From positions 1-64,000 of the forward strand of contig NZ_JAKWJO010000008.1 in the NCBI RefSeq assembly GCF_022760995.1: a stretch of 64,000 nucleotides of DNA, given 5' to 3'. Position 1 is the stretch's first letter, and each line of letters opens with the position of its first letter. The stretch comes from Dyella sedimenti (GTDB taxonomy: Bacteria; Pseudomonadota; Gammaproteobacteria; Xanthomonadales; Rhodanobacteraceae). The notes beneath the pieces were generated by a model. That model was not told where the DNA came from. It searched no databases and worked only from the letters and a program-made list of their open reading frames with translations. Shown piece after piece: positions 55,901 through 62,856 of this stretch. The position numbers were made by a program, and so were the translations under genes.

Positions 55901-56270
55901 TGCCTCGGATGCCATGCAGGGCGTTTCGGATCGTCCGCGGCACATGCGCGTCGGCACCGGCCTGGATGAGGACGGCTATGTGCGTCTTGCCGTACGCGAC
56001 AACGGCATCGGCTTCGCGCCCCAGGACGCGGAGCGGATTTTCCATGCCTTCTACACCACCAAGAACACGGGCATGGGTATCGGGCTGTCGGTAAGCCGTT
56101 CGATCATCGATGGCCACGGTGGCCGACTCCGGGCCAGGATCAATGATGGACCGGGTGCCACGTTTTCCTTCGCCGTTCCGCCGTTTCCCGAACCCGCGGC
56201 CGAACTGGCCAATGGCGGAACCGTTCGAGATACCGGGGTGGCTTTCCCCCATCCCTTGGAGAGTTTTTGA
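52929..56270 (+). CDS. Multi-PAS/GAF sensor histidine kinase (FixL/DctB-like core)
   Basis: The 1,113-residue soluble kinase has no membrane segment. Order by sequence: PAS1 (1-125), PAS2 (126-250), GAF1 (~260-415), PAS3 (~418-545), GAF2 (~555-715), PAS4 (~720-850), HisKA with phospho-acceptor H874 in ASIAHEVNQPLAGI, and HATPase (~965-1085) with NLVINASDAMQGV, DNGIGF and GMGIGLSVSRSIIDGHGG. PAS2-GAF1 and PAS3-GAF2 are near duplicates: GAYRWF and LLAGEK(Q/R)LL recur. It probably senses redox or small ligands in the cytosol. GAGAGAGGG precedes the ATG. Translation is coupled to the next gene by TGATG. Confidence 0.92.
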   Translation: MESELSRVVDVLPGLIWTALPDGHVDFVNQDWCGYTGLAPDEARGQAWQRIVHPDDLPGLLGCWRTILDSAGPGEMEARLRRFDGAYRWFVLRVRPLAGDDGRVVKWCGMNIDVEACQRTGERPHAREVDFRPVFDSIPGSVTVMAPAGTVEYVNRQGRAYRGATLEELRNWKATRVIHPDDLPLAIARWTHSLRTGQPYDGEQRILGADGAYRWFRVRGLPVRDEQGNITRWCFLDVDIDDGKLGQALLAGEKQLLEKVAGGSSLPEILETFCRLVEETLSGSRCGALLVDPAGAPVVQAVGPAVPDSAIFVAQPTDAGSDPRTAATRLNRQIIVADLSAGTQWDTWSAMAMAHGLHACWATPIRAAMGDAMGAFAVCYERPRSPTSRDMALIDQLTQIASIVIERQRSQVSLAQALDDIRASEDRLRNIVDAIPGFVWSAAPDGKVEFLNQRWYEYTGMALRDARGFGWASAVHPDDADALAAYWQALLEAGQPGEYEARLRRYDGAYRWFLIRAVPQRDASGRLVKWYGANTDIEVRKQAETLLAGEKRLLGMMADGSSLPSILEALCELVETILAGALCSVVLVDPRRTRPSHDATLRLRLLPGAAPHLPSALKEAEEGRAADADEDPVALAAIGKEPVFLADLAREERFRDWCSLAGAHGMRASWAYPIASFGGKVVGVLSILHREVKDPAPAHHNLIAQFTHLADIAIERARFEAALKQSEAFLAKAQRLSLTGTFSWRVGTDDITWSEELYRILELDPGVTPTFELINTRIHPEDIPTHDEMLRRQRREGRDFESEHRLLMPDGRVKYVHLVAHATQDEEGGLEYIAAVQDITQRRLSEEALGRVRSELAHVARVASLGALTASIAHEVNQPLAGIITNANTCLRMLASDPPNIEGARETARRTIRDGHRASDVIQRLRALFAKKDLSVERVDLNEAAREVIAMLLGELQRNSVILYPEFAEGLPPVRGDRVQLQQVILNLVINASDAMQGVSDRPRHMRVGTGLDEDGYVRLAVRDNGIGFAPQDAERIFHAFYTTKNTGMGIGLSVSRSIIDGHGGRLRARINDGPGATFSFAVPPFPEPAAELANGGTVRDTGVAFPHPLESF

Positions 56271-56641
56271 TGGGCATTGCCTTGCTCGTGTCGGTCGTCG
56301 ACGATGACGAGTCCGTGCGCGAATCGCTGCCGGACCTGCTGAGGGAATTCGGCTTCACGGTGCAGGCCTTTTCGTCGGCCGAAGCCTTCCTGGCGTCGGG
56401 CCATGTCGAGACGACCCGATGCCTGATCCTCGATATCGCCATGCCCGGGATGTCCGGCCCGGACCTGCAGCAGGAACTGGTGCGGCGCGGCCATGAGATT
56501 CCCATCATCTTCATCACCGCCCATGGCGATGCCGCCGATCGCCCGCGGCTGATCCAGCAAGGGGCGGTGGACTGCCTGATGAAGCCTTTCAGCGAGGCCG
56601 CGCTGCTGAGGGCGCTGGACGCCGCGCTGCCGGCGGCATGA
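56270..56641 (+). CDS. Receiver-only response regulator
   Basis: The 123-residue protein is a bare CheY-like receiver: acidic pocket VVDDDESVRES, phospho-Asp D55 in CLILDIAMPGMSG, and K105 in DCLMKPFSEAAL. No output domain. The ATG overlaps the kinase stop (TGATG) and the stop overlaps the next frame, so it is an operon member. Being FixJ-N-like without an HTH, it may be a phosphate sink or modulator for the adjacent LuxR-type regulator. Confidence 0.9.
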   Translation: MGIALLVSVVDDDESVRESLPDLLREFGFTVQAFSSAEAFLASGHVETTRCLILDIAMPGMSGPDLQQELVRRGHEIPIIFITAHGDAADRPRLIQQGAVDCLMKPFSEAALLRALDAALPAA

Positions 56642-56673
56642 ATCTCCGGTCGACACCGGAAAGGAGGCGTGGC

Positions 56674-57339
56674 ATGTTGGACACGAAGGCTTGCCTCGAC
56701 TGCGAGCCGGGTCCGTTGCCCATGTCCCACGCCATGCCGATCGTATTCATCGTCGATGACGACATCTCGGTGCGGGAGTCGCTGGAGCTGATGGTACGCA
56801 GCGCGGGGTGGGAGCCGGTGCTGCTCGAATCGGCCCAGGCATTCCTCGCCCTGGACCGGCCCTTGGTGCCCAGCTGCCTCATACTGGACGTCAACCTGCC
56901 GGACCTGAGCGGACTGGAGCTGCAGGCGCGTCTCGTCGAGGATCGCGTCCGCATGCCGATCATCTTCATCACCGGCTACGGCGATGTGCCGATCACCGTG
57001 CGGGCCATGAAGGCCGGGGCCGCCGAGTTCCTGACCAAGCCGTTCGACGACCGGGTCCTGTTGCAGGCGCTTGCCGAAGCATTGGACGGGAGCCGCGTGG
57101 CGCTTGCCCACGAGGACGATCTGCGCGAATTGCGCCAGGCCTATGCCTCGCTGACGCCGCGCGAGGTCCAGGTGCTGGCCATGGTCATCGCGGGCCGCCT
57201 GAACAAGCAGATCGCCGCGTACCTGGGCATCAGCGAGATCACCGTCAAGGCGCATAGGGGCAAGGTCATGCGCAAGATGAAGGCGCGCTCGCTCGCCGAG
57301 CTGGTTCGCATGGCCGCCCATGTCATGCCGCGGAGTTAG
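56674..57339 (+). CDS. FixJ/LuxR-type response regulator
   Basis: The 221-residue protein has a receiver domain (IVFIVDDDISVRESLELM, D72 in CLILDVNLPDLSG, K in EFLTKPFDDR) and a C-terminal LuxR/GerE HTH (SLTPREVQVLAMVIAGRLNKQIAAYLGISEITVKAHRGKVMRKM). I prefer ATG 56674 because AGGAGG lies 6 bp upstream; a start at 56638 would add 12 residues. With the kinase it forms a FixLJ-like pair. Its TAG stop is completed by the first base of the element at 57339. Confidence 0.92.
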   Translation: MLDTKACLDCEPGPLPMSHAMPIVFIVDDDISVRESLELMVRSAGWEPVLLESAQAFLALDRPLVPSCLILDVNLPDLSGLELQARLVEDRVRMPIIFITGYGDVPITVRAMKAGAAEFLTKPFDDRVLLQALAEALDGSRVALAHEDDLRELRQAYASLTPREVQVLAMVIAGRLNKQIAAYLGISEITVKAHRGKVMRKMKARSLAELVRMAAHVMPRS

Positions 57340-57501
57340 AGCCTGTTCAACATCTCGGTGTGGCCACAGAGCACCCCTCCCCAGCCCTCCCCTGAGCGCA
57401 GGGGAGGGGGCCAGAGCGCGCATGGTTTGACTCCTCCCCCTGCGCGCAGGGGGAGGTTGGGAGGGGGTGGCTGGGATGACACCAAGATTTTGAACAGGCC
57501 C
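57339..57501. mobile_element. MITE-like element with IS5-type ends and a REP-doublet core
   Basis: The ends are GAGCCTGTTCAACATCT (from 57339) and, inverted, GGGCCTGTTCAAAATCTT (to 57501), with the match extending to ~23 bp (three mismatches). They are flanked by direct TTA duplications at 57336-57338 and 57502-57504. The ends match those of the IS5 remnant at 66-752. The 99-bp core (57372-57470) is the same C/G-rich hairpin doublet found at 27884-27979. No coding content. The target duplication overlaps the stop codons of both flanking genes. Confidence 0.82.
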
Positions 57502-59871
57502 TTAGCGGTCCTTGGCTGGATCGTAGCCGGCTGGCGGCGCGCAGCAGGGCGGGCCCAGACCGATGGCGGCGCGGCCCAGCGTTTTCACCGTGGCTTCCGG
57601 CTGCGCGGCGAAGGTTGGCGAGGCGGTCTCGCCGGCGAGAGCGAAGCGATAGACGTGTCCCGCCGTGGCATGGAAAGCGAAGCGGCCGCCGTCGAGCTGC
57701 CGGTCCGGCTTGCCATCCTGCCATAGCTGCACTTGGTGGCCCTGCCAGGGCGTGGCGAAATTGATCGTCGCGTTTCCGGCATCTTGGAGCGTGAAGGCGG
57801 TGGCATGCCCATCCACGGCTTCCACCTCGACCGAGGCACCATGCCGGAGCGCCACCGTGCCGGCCATGCGCCAGCCGGGTGGGATGGCCGGGCCGATACG
57901 CACCAGCCCATCCGCGTCCTGGATCGCCAGCATGTCCGACAGCGCCAGCGCGGTGATCGCCGCCTGTTCCAGGTAGAACTCGTTCGGCAGGTCGTGCAGC
58001 AGGGCGGCCATGCCGTTGGGATACACCTGGTAGAGCTGCACGAGCTGGAAGATTGCCTGCGCCGCTTCCTTGCCCAGCCCCAGCCGCGCGGCCTGCACGG
58101 GGTCGTAGCTCCAGGTCGCGGCGTGCACGAAGGGCCGCGACGCGAAGGTGCGGCGCGCCACCGGAAACAGCGCGTCGTCGGCGCCGATCAGGGTATAGGG
58201 CCACACCGCCTCCAGGCCGATGTTCTCGCCGTTGCGGTAAGGCGCATCCGCGTCATGGCTGGCGGCCAGCACCTGGGCGCCGGCGTCGTGCGGATCGGGC
58301 ATCAGCGGCAGGGTGGGCGTTCTTGCCAGCGCCTGGCGTAGTTGCGCGGCGAGCGCGTCGTCGCGTCCCAGCATTTTCGCGGCCGCGATGGTGGCTGGAT
58401 ACAGCGTGCGGATGGCGGCGATGTCCGTGGCCGGATCGGTCACGTCCATCTGCGTCTCGTGCGCGTTCGAGGGCGCGGTGTGCAGCAGGCCGTCCTGGCC
58501 GGGCCGCTGGTAGGCGAGCAAGAAGCGGGCGGCTTCCGCCATCAACGGATAGTTGGCCTCGAGGAAGGCGCGGTCGTCCGTCTGCAGGTAGGTGCGCCAC
58601 ACCCATAGCCCGATCTCCGCGCCGGTGCTCAGCGTGCGCGCGTTGGAGCTTTGCGACCAGGCCAGGTCGCAGCTGTGGGTGACGATGGCGAACGGCCGGA
58701 AACGGTCGCTTTCGTATTCCACGCCCTTGCCGTTGAAGCGCATGGTCTCCGGCACGCAGATGCCGGGCCGCCCGCCCGCGCGGTCGCGGGTCCACTGGCG
58801 GATGGCGTCAAGATGGTTGCGGTAGAGGGCGAACACCGGCGCGTTGAGTTCGGGCAGGCCGGCGGCCAGGTGGGCGCCGACCTGCATGCGTGTATTCCAG
58901 AACCAGTAGGCGGCCGGATCCCAGAAATGATCGTCGCGGCTGGCGGCGTACAGGTCGGCGATGCCGGCCTGCGAGCCCGGGATATCGCCGCCGCCATGCG
59001 CTGCGGCGGCGAACAGGTAGAGCGTGCGCAGGGTTTCGGCGTAGCGCGCCACGCCATCGTCCGATTGCGCCTGGATACGATAGGCGCGTGTCCAGTACGC
59101 ATGCCACCAATCGGCGGTACGGGCCGGATCGATGGCCGGCGCCAGGGCGTCGCGGGCGACGTCGGCCGCCGTCCGCGCACCGTCGAAGGCGGGCGCCGCG
59201 ATCACCACGCGCAGTCGTCCGTCCTGGCCGGCATGGGCGGCAAGCTCCACCGTGCGTGCATCGAGCACGCGCGCCTGCGCGCCGGTGGCCTGGATCGCCG
59301 CCAGCGAACCGAAGCGCCGGCCCGAGGCGCCGGGGCGGCCTTCGTCGCGCCAGGTTTCGGCAAGCCAGGCGACGCCGTCGCCTGCGCCGGCGATGGGCGC
59401 GCGCGGTTCCCACAGGTGCAGGCGAACGTGTTGCAGGCCTTGCGCGGGCAGGCCGGCGAGGTCGATCACCACGCGATCGGCGTCACGGTCCACCCAGGCG
59501 CGCAACGCGATGCCATCGCCGCTTTCCTCCAGGGCGCCGTCGTAAAGATCGACGCGACCGTGGAAGCCCCGATCGGCGGTCAACGCCTTGAGGTCGGGCA
59601 GGCTGACTTGCCCGGGCGAGCGCCGGTCGGGCAGCGTGTCGATGCGGTTGAGCTGCAGGGTCAATCCATCCGCCGCCCAGAACGCCGCGCCCAACCGGCC
59701 ATTGCCCAGTCCCATCGCCTGGCTGGACAGCACGTTGGGCTGGCCGATGGCGATGTCCGAGCGGGCTATGGCTTGCGCCACGTCCAGTCCGCCGGCGGAT
59801 ACGCGGGCGGCAAGGCAGGCCAGCAGGAGACAGAAAAACCATGTCCGGGATACACCGATCTTGTTGGGCAT
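57502..59871 (-). CDS. Exported GH95-like glycoside hydrolase (DUF5703-type N-terminus)
   Basis: The 789-residue protein has a signal peptide (FFCLLLACLAARVSA). The N-terminal beta domain (residues ~30-270) includes GLGNGRLGAAFWAADGLTLQLNRIDTLPDRRSPGQVSLPD, as in GH95/DUF5703 proteins. The (alpha/alpha)6-barrel region has DDHFWDPAAYWFWNTRMQVGAHLAAGLPELN, AEIGLWVWRTYLQTDDRAFL and SNAHETQMDVTDPATDI, and a C-terminal beta cap follows. GH95 includes alpha-L-fucosidases and galactosidases; the actual sugar is unknown. The TAA stop (57502-57504) lies in the TTA duplication of the adjacent MITE. The upstream ATG choice at 59871 is set by the signal peptide. Confidence 0.8.
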   Translation of the reverse strand: MPNKIGVSRTWFFCLLLACLAARVSAGGLDVAQAIARSDIAIGQPNVLSSQAMGLGNGRLGAAFWAADGLTLQLNRIDTLPDRRSPGQVSLPDLKALTADRGFHGRVDLYDGALEESGDGIALRAWVDRDADRVVIDLAGLPAQGLQHVRLHLWEPRAPIAGAGDGVAWLAETWRDEGRPGASGRRFGSLAAIQATGAQARVLDARTVELAAHAGQDGRLRVVIAAPAFDGARTAADVARDALAPAIDPARTADWWHAYWTRAYRIQAQSDDGVARYAETLRTLYLFAAAAHGGGDIPGSQAGIADLYAASRDDHFWDPAAYWFWNTRMQVGAHLAAGLPELNAPVFALYRNHLDAIRQWTRDRAGGRPGICVPETMRFNGKGVEYESDRFRPFAIVTHSCDLAWSQSSNARTLSTGAEIGLWVWRTYLQTDDRAFLEANYPLMAEAARFLLAYQRPGQDGLLHTAPSNAHETQMDVTDPATDIAAIRTLYPATIAAAKMLGRDDALAAQLRQALARTPTLPLMPDPHDAGAQVLAASHDADAPYRNGENIGLEAVWPYTLIGADDALFPVARRTFASRPFVHAATWSYDPVQAARLGLGKEAAQAIFQLVQLYQVYPNGMAALLHDLPNEFYLEQAAITALALSDMLAIQDADGLVRIGPAIPPGWRMAGTVALRHGASVEVEAVDGHATAFTLQDAGNATINFATPWQGHQVQLWQDGKPDRQLDGGRFAFHATAGHVYRFALAGETASPTFAAQPEATVKTLGRAAIGLGPPCCAPPAGYDPAKDR

Positions 59872-60190
59872 GCGCAGCTGGCCTGGAGGGAAGGGTTGAT
59901 TCTGCCCAATGGCGTCGCCTTTGGCAGTCCCTGCGACGGCCACGCGGCAGGACGGTGCTTGCGCGAGTATCGCCGCCATATCTTGCGACATCCGGCAGGT
60001 GTCATAACCGATGGTTTCATCGTCATGACGAATAGTCATCTGTCGGCGCATCCATGGGGCCGGCGGCGTCGCGGCGCGCTTCGCCAGGGGCGCGGAAGGG
60101 ACGTCGAGACGTCCATGCCGCCATATCAAATTGACTTTACGAGCGGCTTGTGTGAACCATGGACGACCCGCTACGAATCGACCTCTCCGC
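59872..60190. other. Divergent intergenic region between the GH gene and ATP-grasp gene
   Basis: About 320 bp with no gene. It must supply both promoters. I see no clear operator. The frame continuing leftward from the GH gene has no signal or domain and is treated as noncoding. Confidence 0.45.
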
Positions 60191-61123
60191 ATGCCCGACC
60201 AAGCTCCACTGGCCATCGTTTACGAACACCCCGAATGGTTCAAGCCGCTGTTCGCCGCGCTGGACCGCCGTGGCATCGCCTACCAGGCGATCCGCTTCCA
60301 GGACCACCGCTTCGACCTGGCGGAAAAACATGCGCCGGCTCCCGTCGTGCTCAGTCGCCTGGCGATGAGTTCCTTCCTGCGCCAGGACGAGCACCCGATC
60401 TTCTACGCGCAATCGCTCTACGCCCATTGGGAATTGAACGGCGCCAGGGTGATCAACGGCACCCATGCCCTGGCGGTCGATGCATCCAAGGCGCGCCAGC
60501 TGGCGGTGATCCAGTCGCTCGGGCTGGATATTCCCGCCACGCGCGTGGTCCATCGGCAGGCCGACATCGTCGCCGCCGCGCAAGGGTTGCGCTTCCCGGT
60601 GATCGTCAAGGTGAACATCGGCGGCTCGGGCGCGGGCGTCTCGCGCTACGACACGGTGGAAGAGCTGCAACAGGCCGTCGCCGACGGCACCACGCCGAAG
60701 GGCATCGACAGCGTGACGCTGGTGCAGGAATACGTGCCGGCGCGCGACCGGCACATGGTCCGCATGGAAACGCTGGACGGCAAATTCCTCTACGCCATCT
60801 CGCTGAACACCGATGGCGGCACCTTCGACCTGTGCCCCGCCGATGTCTGCCTGATCGACAAGCCGGCGGTCACGGTGCGTGAATACAAGCCCGACCGCCA
60901 TGAAATACGAGCCGCCGAGGCCATCGCCCGCGCCGCCAGGCTCGACATCGGCGGCATCGAGTTCATGATCGACGATCGCGACGGCGCCCGCCGTTTCTAC
61001 GACATCAACGGCCTTTCCAACTTCGTGGCCGACCCGCTCAATGTGCTGGGCTGGGACCCGCACGAGACGCTGGTCGACTACCTGGATCGTGCCATCGACG
61101 CTACCCGGGAGAAGGCGGCATGA
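60191..61123 (+). CDS. RimK-like ATP-grasp ligase
   Basis: The 310-residue protein has the ATP-grasp fold: an N-terminal pre-ATP-grasp domain (PLAIVYEHPEWFKPLFAALDRRG), then DASKARQLAVIQSLGLDIPATRVV, the ATP-binding FPVIVKVNIGGSGAGVSRY and LVQEYVPARDRHMVRMETLDGKFLYA, and metal-binding GGIEFMIDDRD..FYDINGLSNF. Such enzymes join a carboxylate to an amine or thiol through an acyl-phosphate. The substrate is unknown. The ATG has a weak ribosome site. The gene overlaps the LLM gene by ATGA, so the products probably act in one pathway. Confidence 0.87.
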   Translation: MPDQAPLAIVYEHPEWFKPLFAALDRRGIAYQAIRFQDHRFDLAEKHAPAPVVLSRLAMSSFLRQDEHPIFYAQSLYAHWELNGARVINGTHALAVDASKARQLAVIQSLGLDIPATRVVHRQADIVAAAQGLRFPVIVKVNIGGSGAGVSRYDTVEELQQAVADGTTPKGIDSVTLVQEYVPARDRHMVRMETLDGKFLYAISLNTDGGTFDLCPADVCLIDKPAVTVREYKPDRHEIRAAEAIARAARLDIGGIEFMIDDRDGARRFYDINGLSNFVADPLNVLGWDPHETLVDYLDRAIDATREKAA

Positions 61124-62148
61124 GGTATGGATTCTGGGCGCCGGTCTTTGGCGGCTGGCTGCGCAACGTGCGCGACGAGCACATGGAGGCCAGCTGGGAC
61201 TACCTGAGCCGGCTGTGCCGGCGCGCCGAGCAGATCGGCTACGACCTCACCCTCATCGCCGAGCTCAACCTCAACGACATCAAGGGCGTCACCGAGCCGG
61301 CGCTCGATGCATGGTCGAGTGCGGCCGCCCTGGCGGCGGTGACGCAGACGCTGGAGATCATGGTCGCGGTGCGGCCCAACTTCCACCAGCCGGCGCTGTT
61401 CGCCAAGCAGGCGGCCAATGTCGACCGCATCTCGGGCGGCCGCCTGGCCTTGAACGTGGTGTCGTCCTGGTGGGCCGACGAGGCCACGCAGTACGGCCTG
61501 CAGTTCGACCAGCACGACGACCGCTACGCGCGCACCAACGAGTGGCTGCAGGTGGTCGATGGGCTGTGGTCGCAGACGCCGTTCACCTTCAAGGGCGAGC
61601 GCTACCAACTGGAGAACGCCATCTGCGAGCCCAAGCCGCTGTCCTCGCCGCGCCCGACCATCTACGCCGGCGGCGAGTCGGAGGCGGCCAAGTCACTGAT
61701 CGCCAGCCGCTGCGACGCCTACGTGATGCACGGCGACGAGCCGGAGTTCATCGCCGCCAAGATCGCCGACATGCGCGAGCGACGCGCGCGGACCGGCTTG
61801 CCGCCCATGCGGTTCGGCATGGCCGCCTACGCGATCGTGCGCGATACGGAGGAGGAGGCGCAGGCCGAGGTGGAGCGCATCACCACCCTGGATACGGAGG
61901 CGCCAGGCTTCGCCAACTTTGACCAATGGCTTTCCGGCACGCAGCTCGAAAGGGAGCTGAAGATCAAGGAATATTCCGTCTCCAATCGCGGCCTGCGGCC
62001 CGGCCTCGTCGGCACGCCCGAGCAGGTACGCGCGCGGATCGAGGAGTTCTCCGCCGTGGGGCTGGACCTGCTGTTGCTGCAGATGAGTCCGCAGCTGGAG
62101 GAAATGGAGCGATTCGCGCGGCAGGTCATCGCGCCGGTGGCGGTGTGA
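61120..62148 (+). CDS. LLM-class flavin-dependent monooxygenase
   Basis: The 342-residue luciferase-like TIM-barrel protein has the family segments FWAPVFGGWLRNV, QIGYDLTLIAELNLND, VAVRPNFHQPALFAKQAANVDRISGGRLALNVVSSWW, and LVGTPEQVRARIEEFSAVGLDLLLLQMSPQLEEMERFA. It is closest in style to SsuD/SfnG-like sulfonate or sulfone monooxygenases that use FMNH2 from a separate reductase, none of which is adjacent. It overlaps the ATP-grasp gene by four bases. Confidence 0.88.
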   Translation: MRYGFWAPVFGGWLRNVRDEHMEASWDYLSRLCRRAEQIGYDLTLIAELNLNDIKGVTEPALDAWSSAAALAAVTQTLEIMVAVRPNFHQPALFAKQAANVDRISGGRLALNVVSSWWADEATQYGLQFDQHDDRYARTNEWLQVVDGLWSQTPFTFKGERYQLENAICEPKPLSSPRPTIYAGGESEAAKSLIASRCDAYVMHGDEPEFIAAKIADMRERRARTGLPPMRFGMAAYAIVRDTEEEAQAEVERITTLDTEAPGFANFDQWLSGTQLERELKIKEYSVSNRGLRPGLVGTPEQVRARIEEFSAVGLDLLLLQMSPQLEEMERFARQVIAPVAV

Positions 62149-62174
62149 GTGTTCCTGTTTCCGCGGGGCGTCGC

Positions 62175-62840
62175 TCAAGAAAGGTATAGCTGTCCCTGCG
62201 AGTCGGTGTTCAACGGATAGTCCCGTGGCGTGGTGTCCATGTGGATGGGGAGGCGTTCGGCCAGCAGCGTTTCCTCGGTCAGTTCGATCCGGCCATCCCT
62301 GGCCACCCGTATCAGCGACCTGAACAGCGCGTCCCGGAATATGACGCAGGCTCGGAGGGCGAATCGTCCGTCCCTGTCGGTGCCCATGAACGTCAGCGGC
62401 TCGATGGCCGAGGCGGCAAGGGATCGACGCGCCTCGTCGTCCGGCTCCGACCAACGGACGTCAGCCGGCGACTCGACGATCAGGAAGCGGCCCTGCCGGC
62501 CCACGACGTGGTCGAGGAAGAAGGCCGCGTACTGGGCCACGTTGCCGGGCGTGAGCCGGATCGGCGCGGTGGCATTGCAGCGATGGATCGGCTCGTTGCT
62601 CTTGTTGAGCAGCACGGTCTCGTCCGGTCCCGCCAGCGCGAACCGCTCGTTGGGCAGTTCCTGCCGATGATCGATGATCCGGCAGAAGCGGCGGTTTTCG
62701 TAGAAGGGCAGCGCCGTATAGCGTACCTCGGTCAGTTCGGGATCCAAGGGCGCCGGCCGCACGACGGCGTTGATCGTCGCGACGAAACGTTGCTGGTGCG
62801 GCGGCAACAACAGCCGCCATGCATGGTCTCTCAGGGACAT
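62175..62840 (-). CDS. Hypothetical cytoplasmic protein
   Basis: The 221-residue soluble protein begins MSLRDHAWRLLLPPHQQRFV. I do not recognise the family. It has long beta-rich stretches (PFYENRRFCRIIDHRQELPNERFALAGPDETVLLNKSNEPIHR) and no signal, membrane helix or catalytic motif. It lies 16 bp downstream of the membrane-protein gene on the same strand, so the two likely form a small operon. Confidence 0.6.
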   Translation of the reverse strand: MSLRDHAWRLLLPPHQQRFVATINAVVRPAPLDPELTEVRYTALPFYENRRFCRIIDHRQELPNERFALAGPDETVLLNKSNEPIHRCNATAPIRLTPGNVAQYAAFFLDHVVGRQGRFLIVESPADVRWSEPDDEARRSLAASAIEPLTFMGTDRDGRFALRACVIFRDALFRSLIRVARDGRIELTEETLLAERLPIHMDTTPRDYPLNTDSQGQLYLS

Positions 62841-62856
62841 GGACGAGGTTTCGGCG

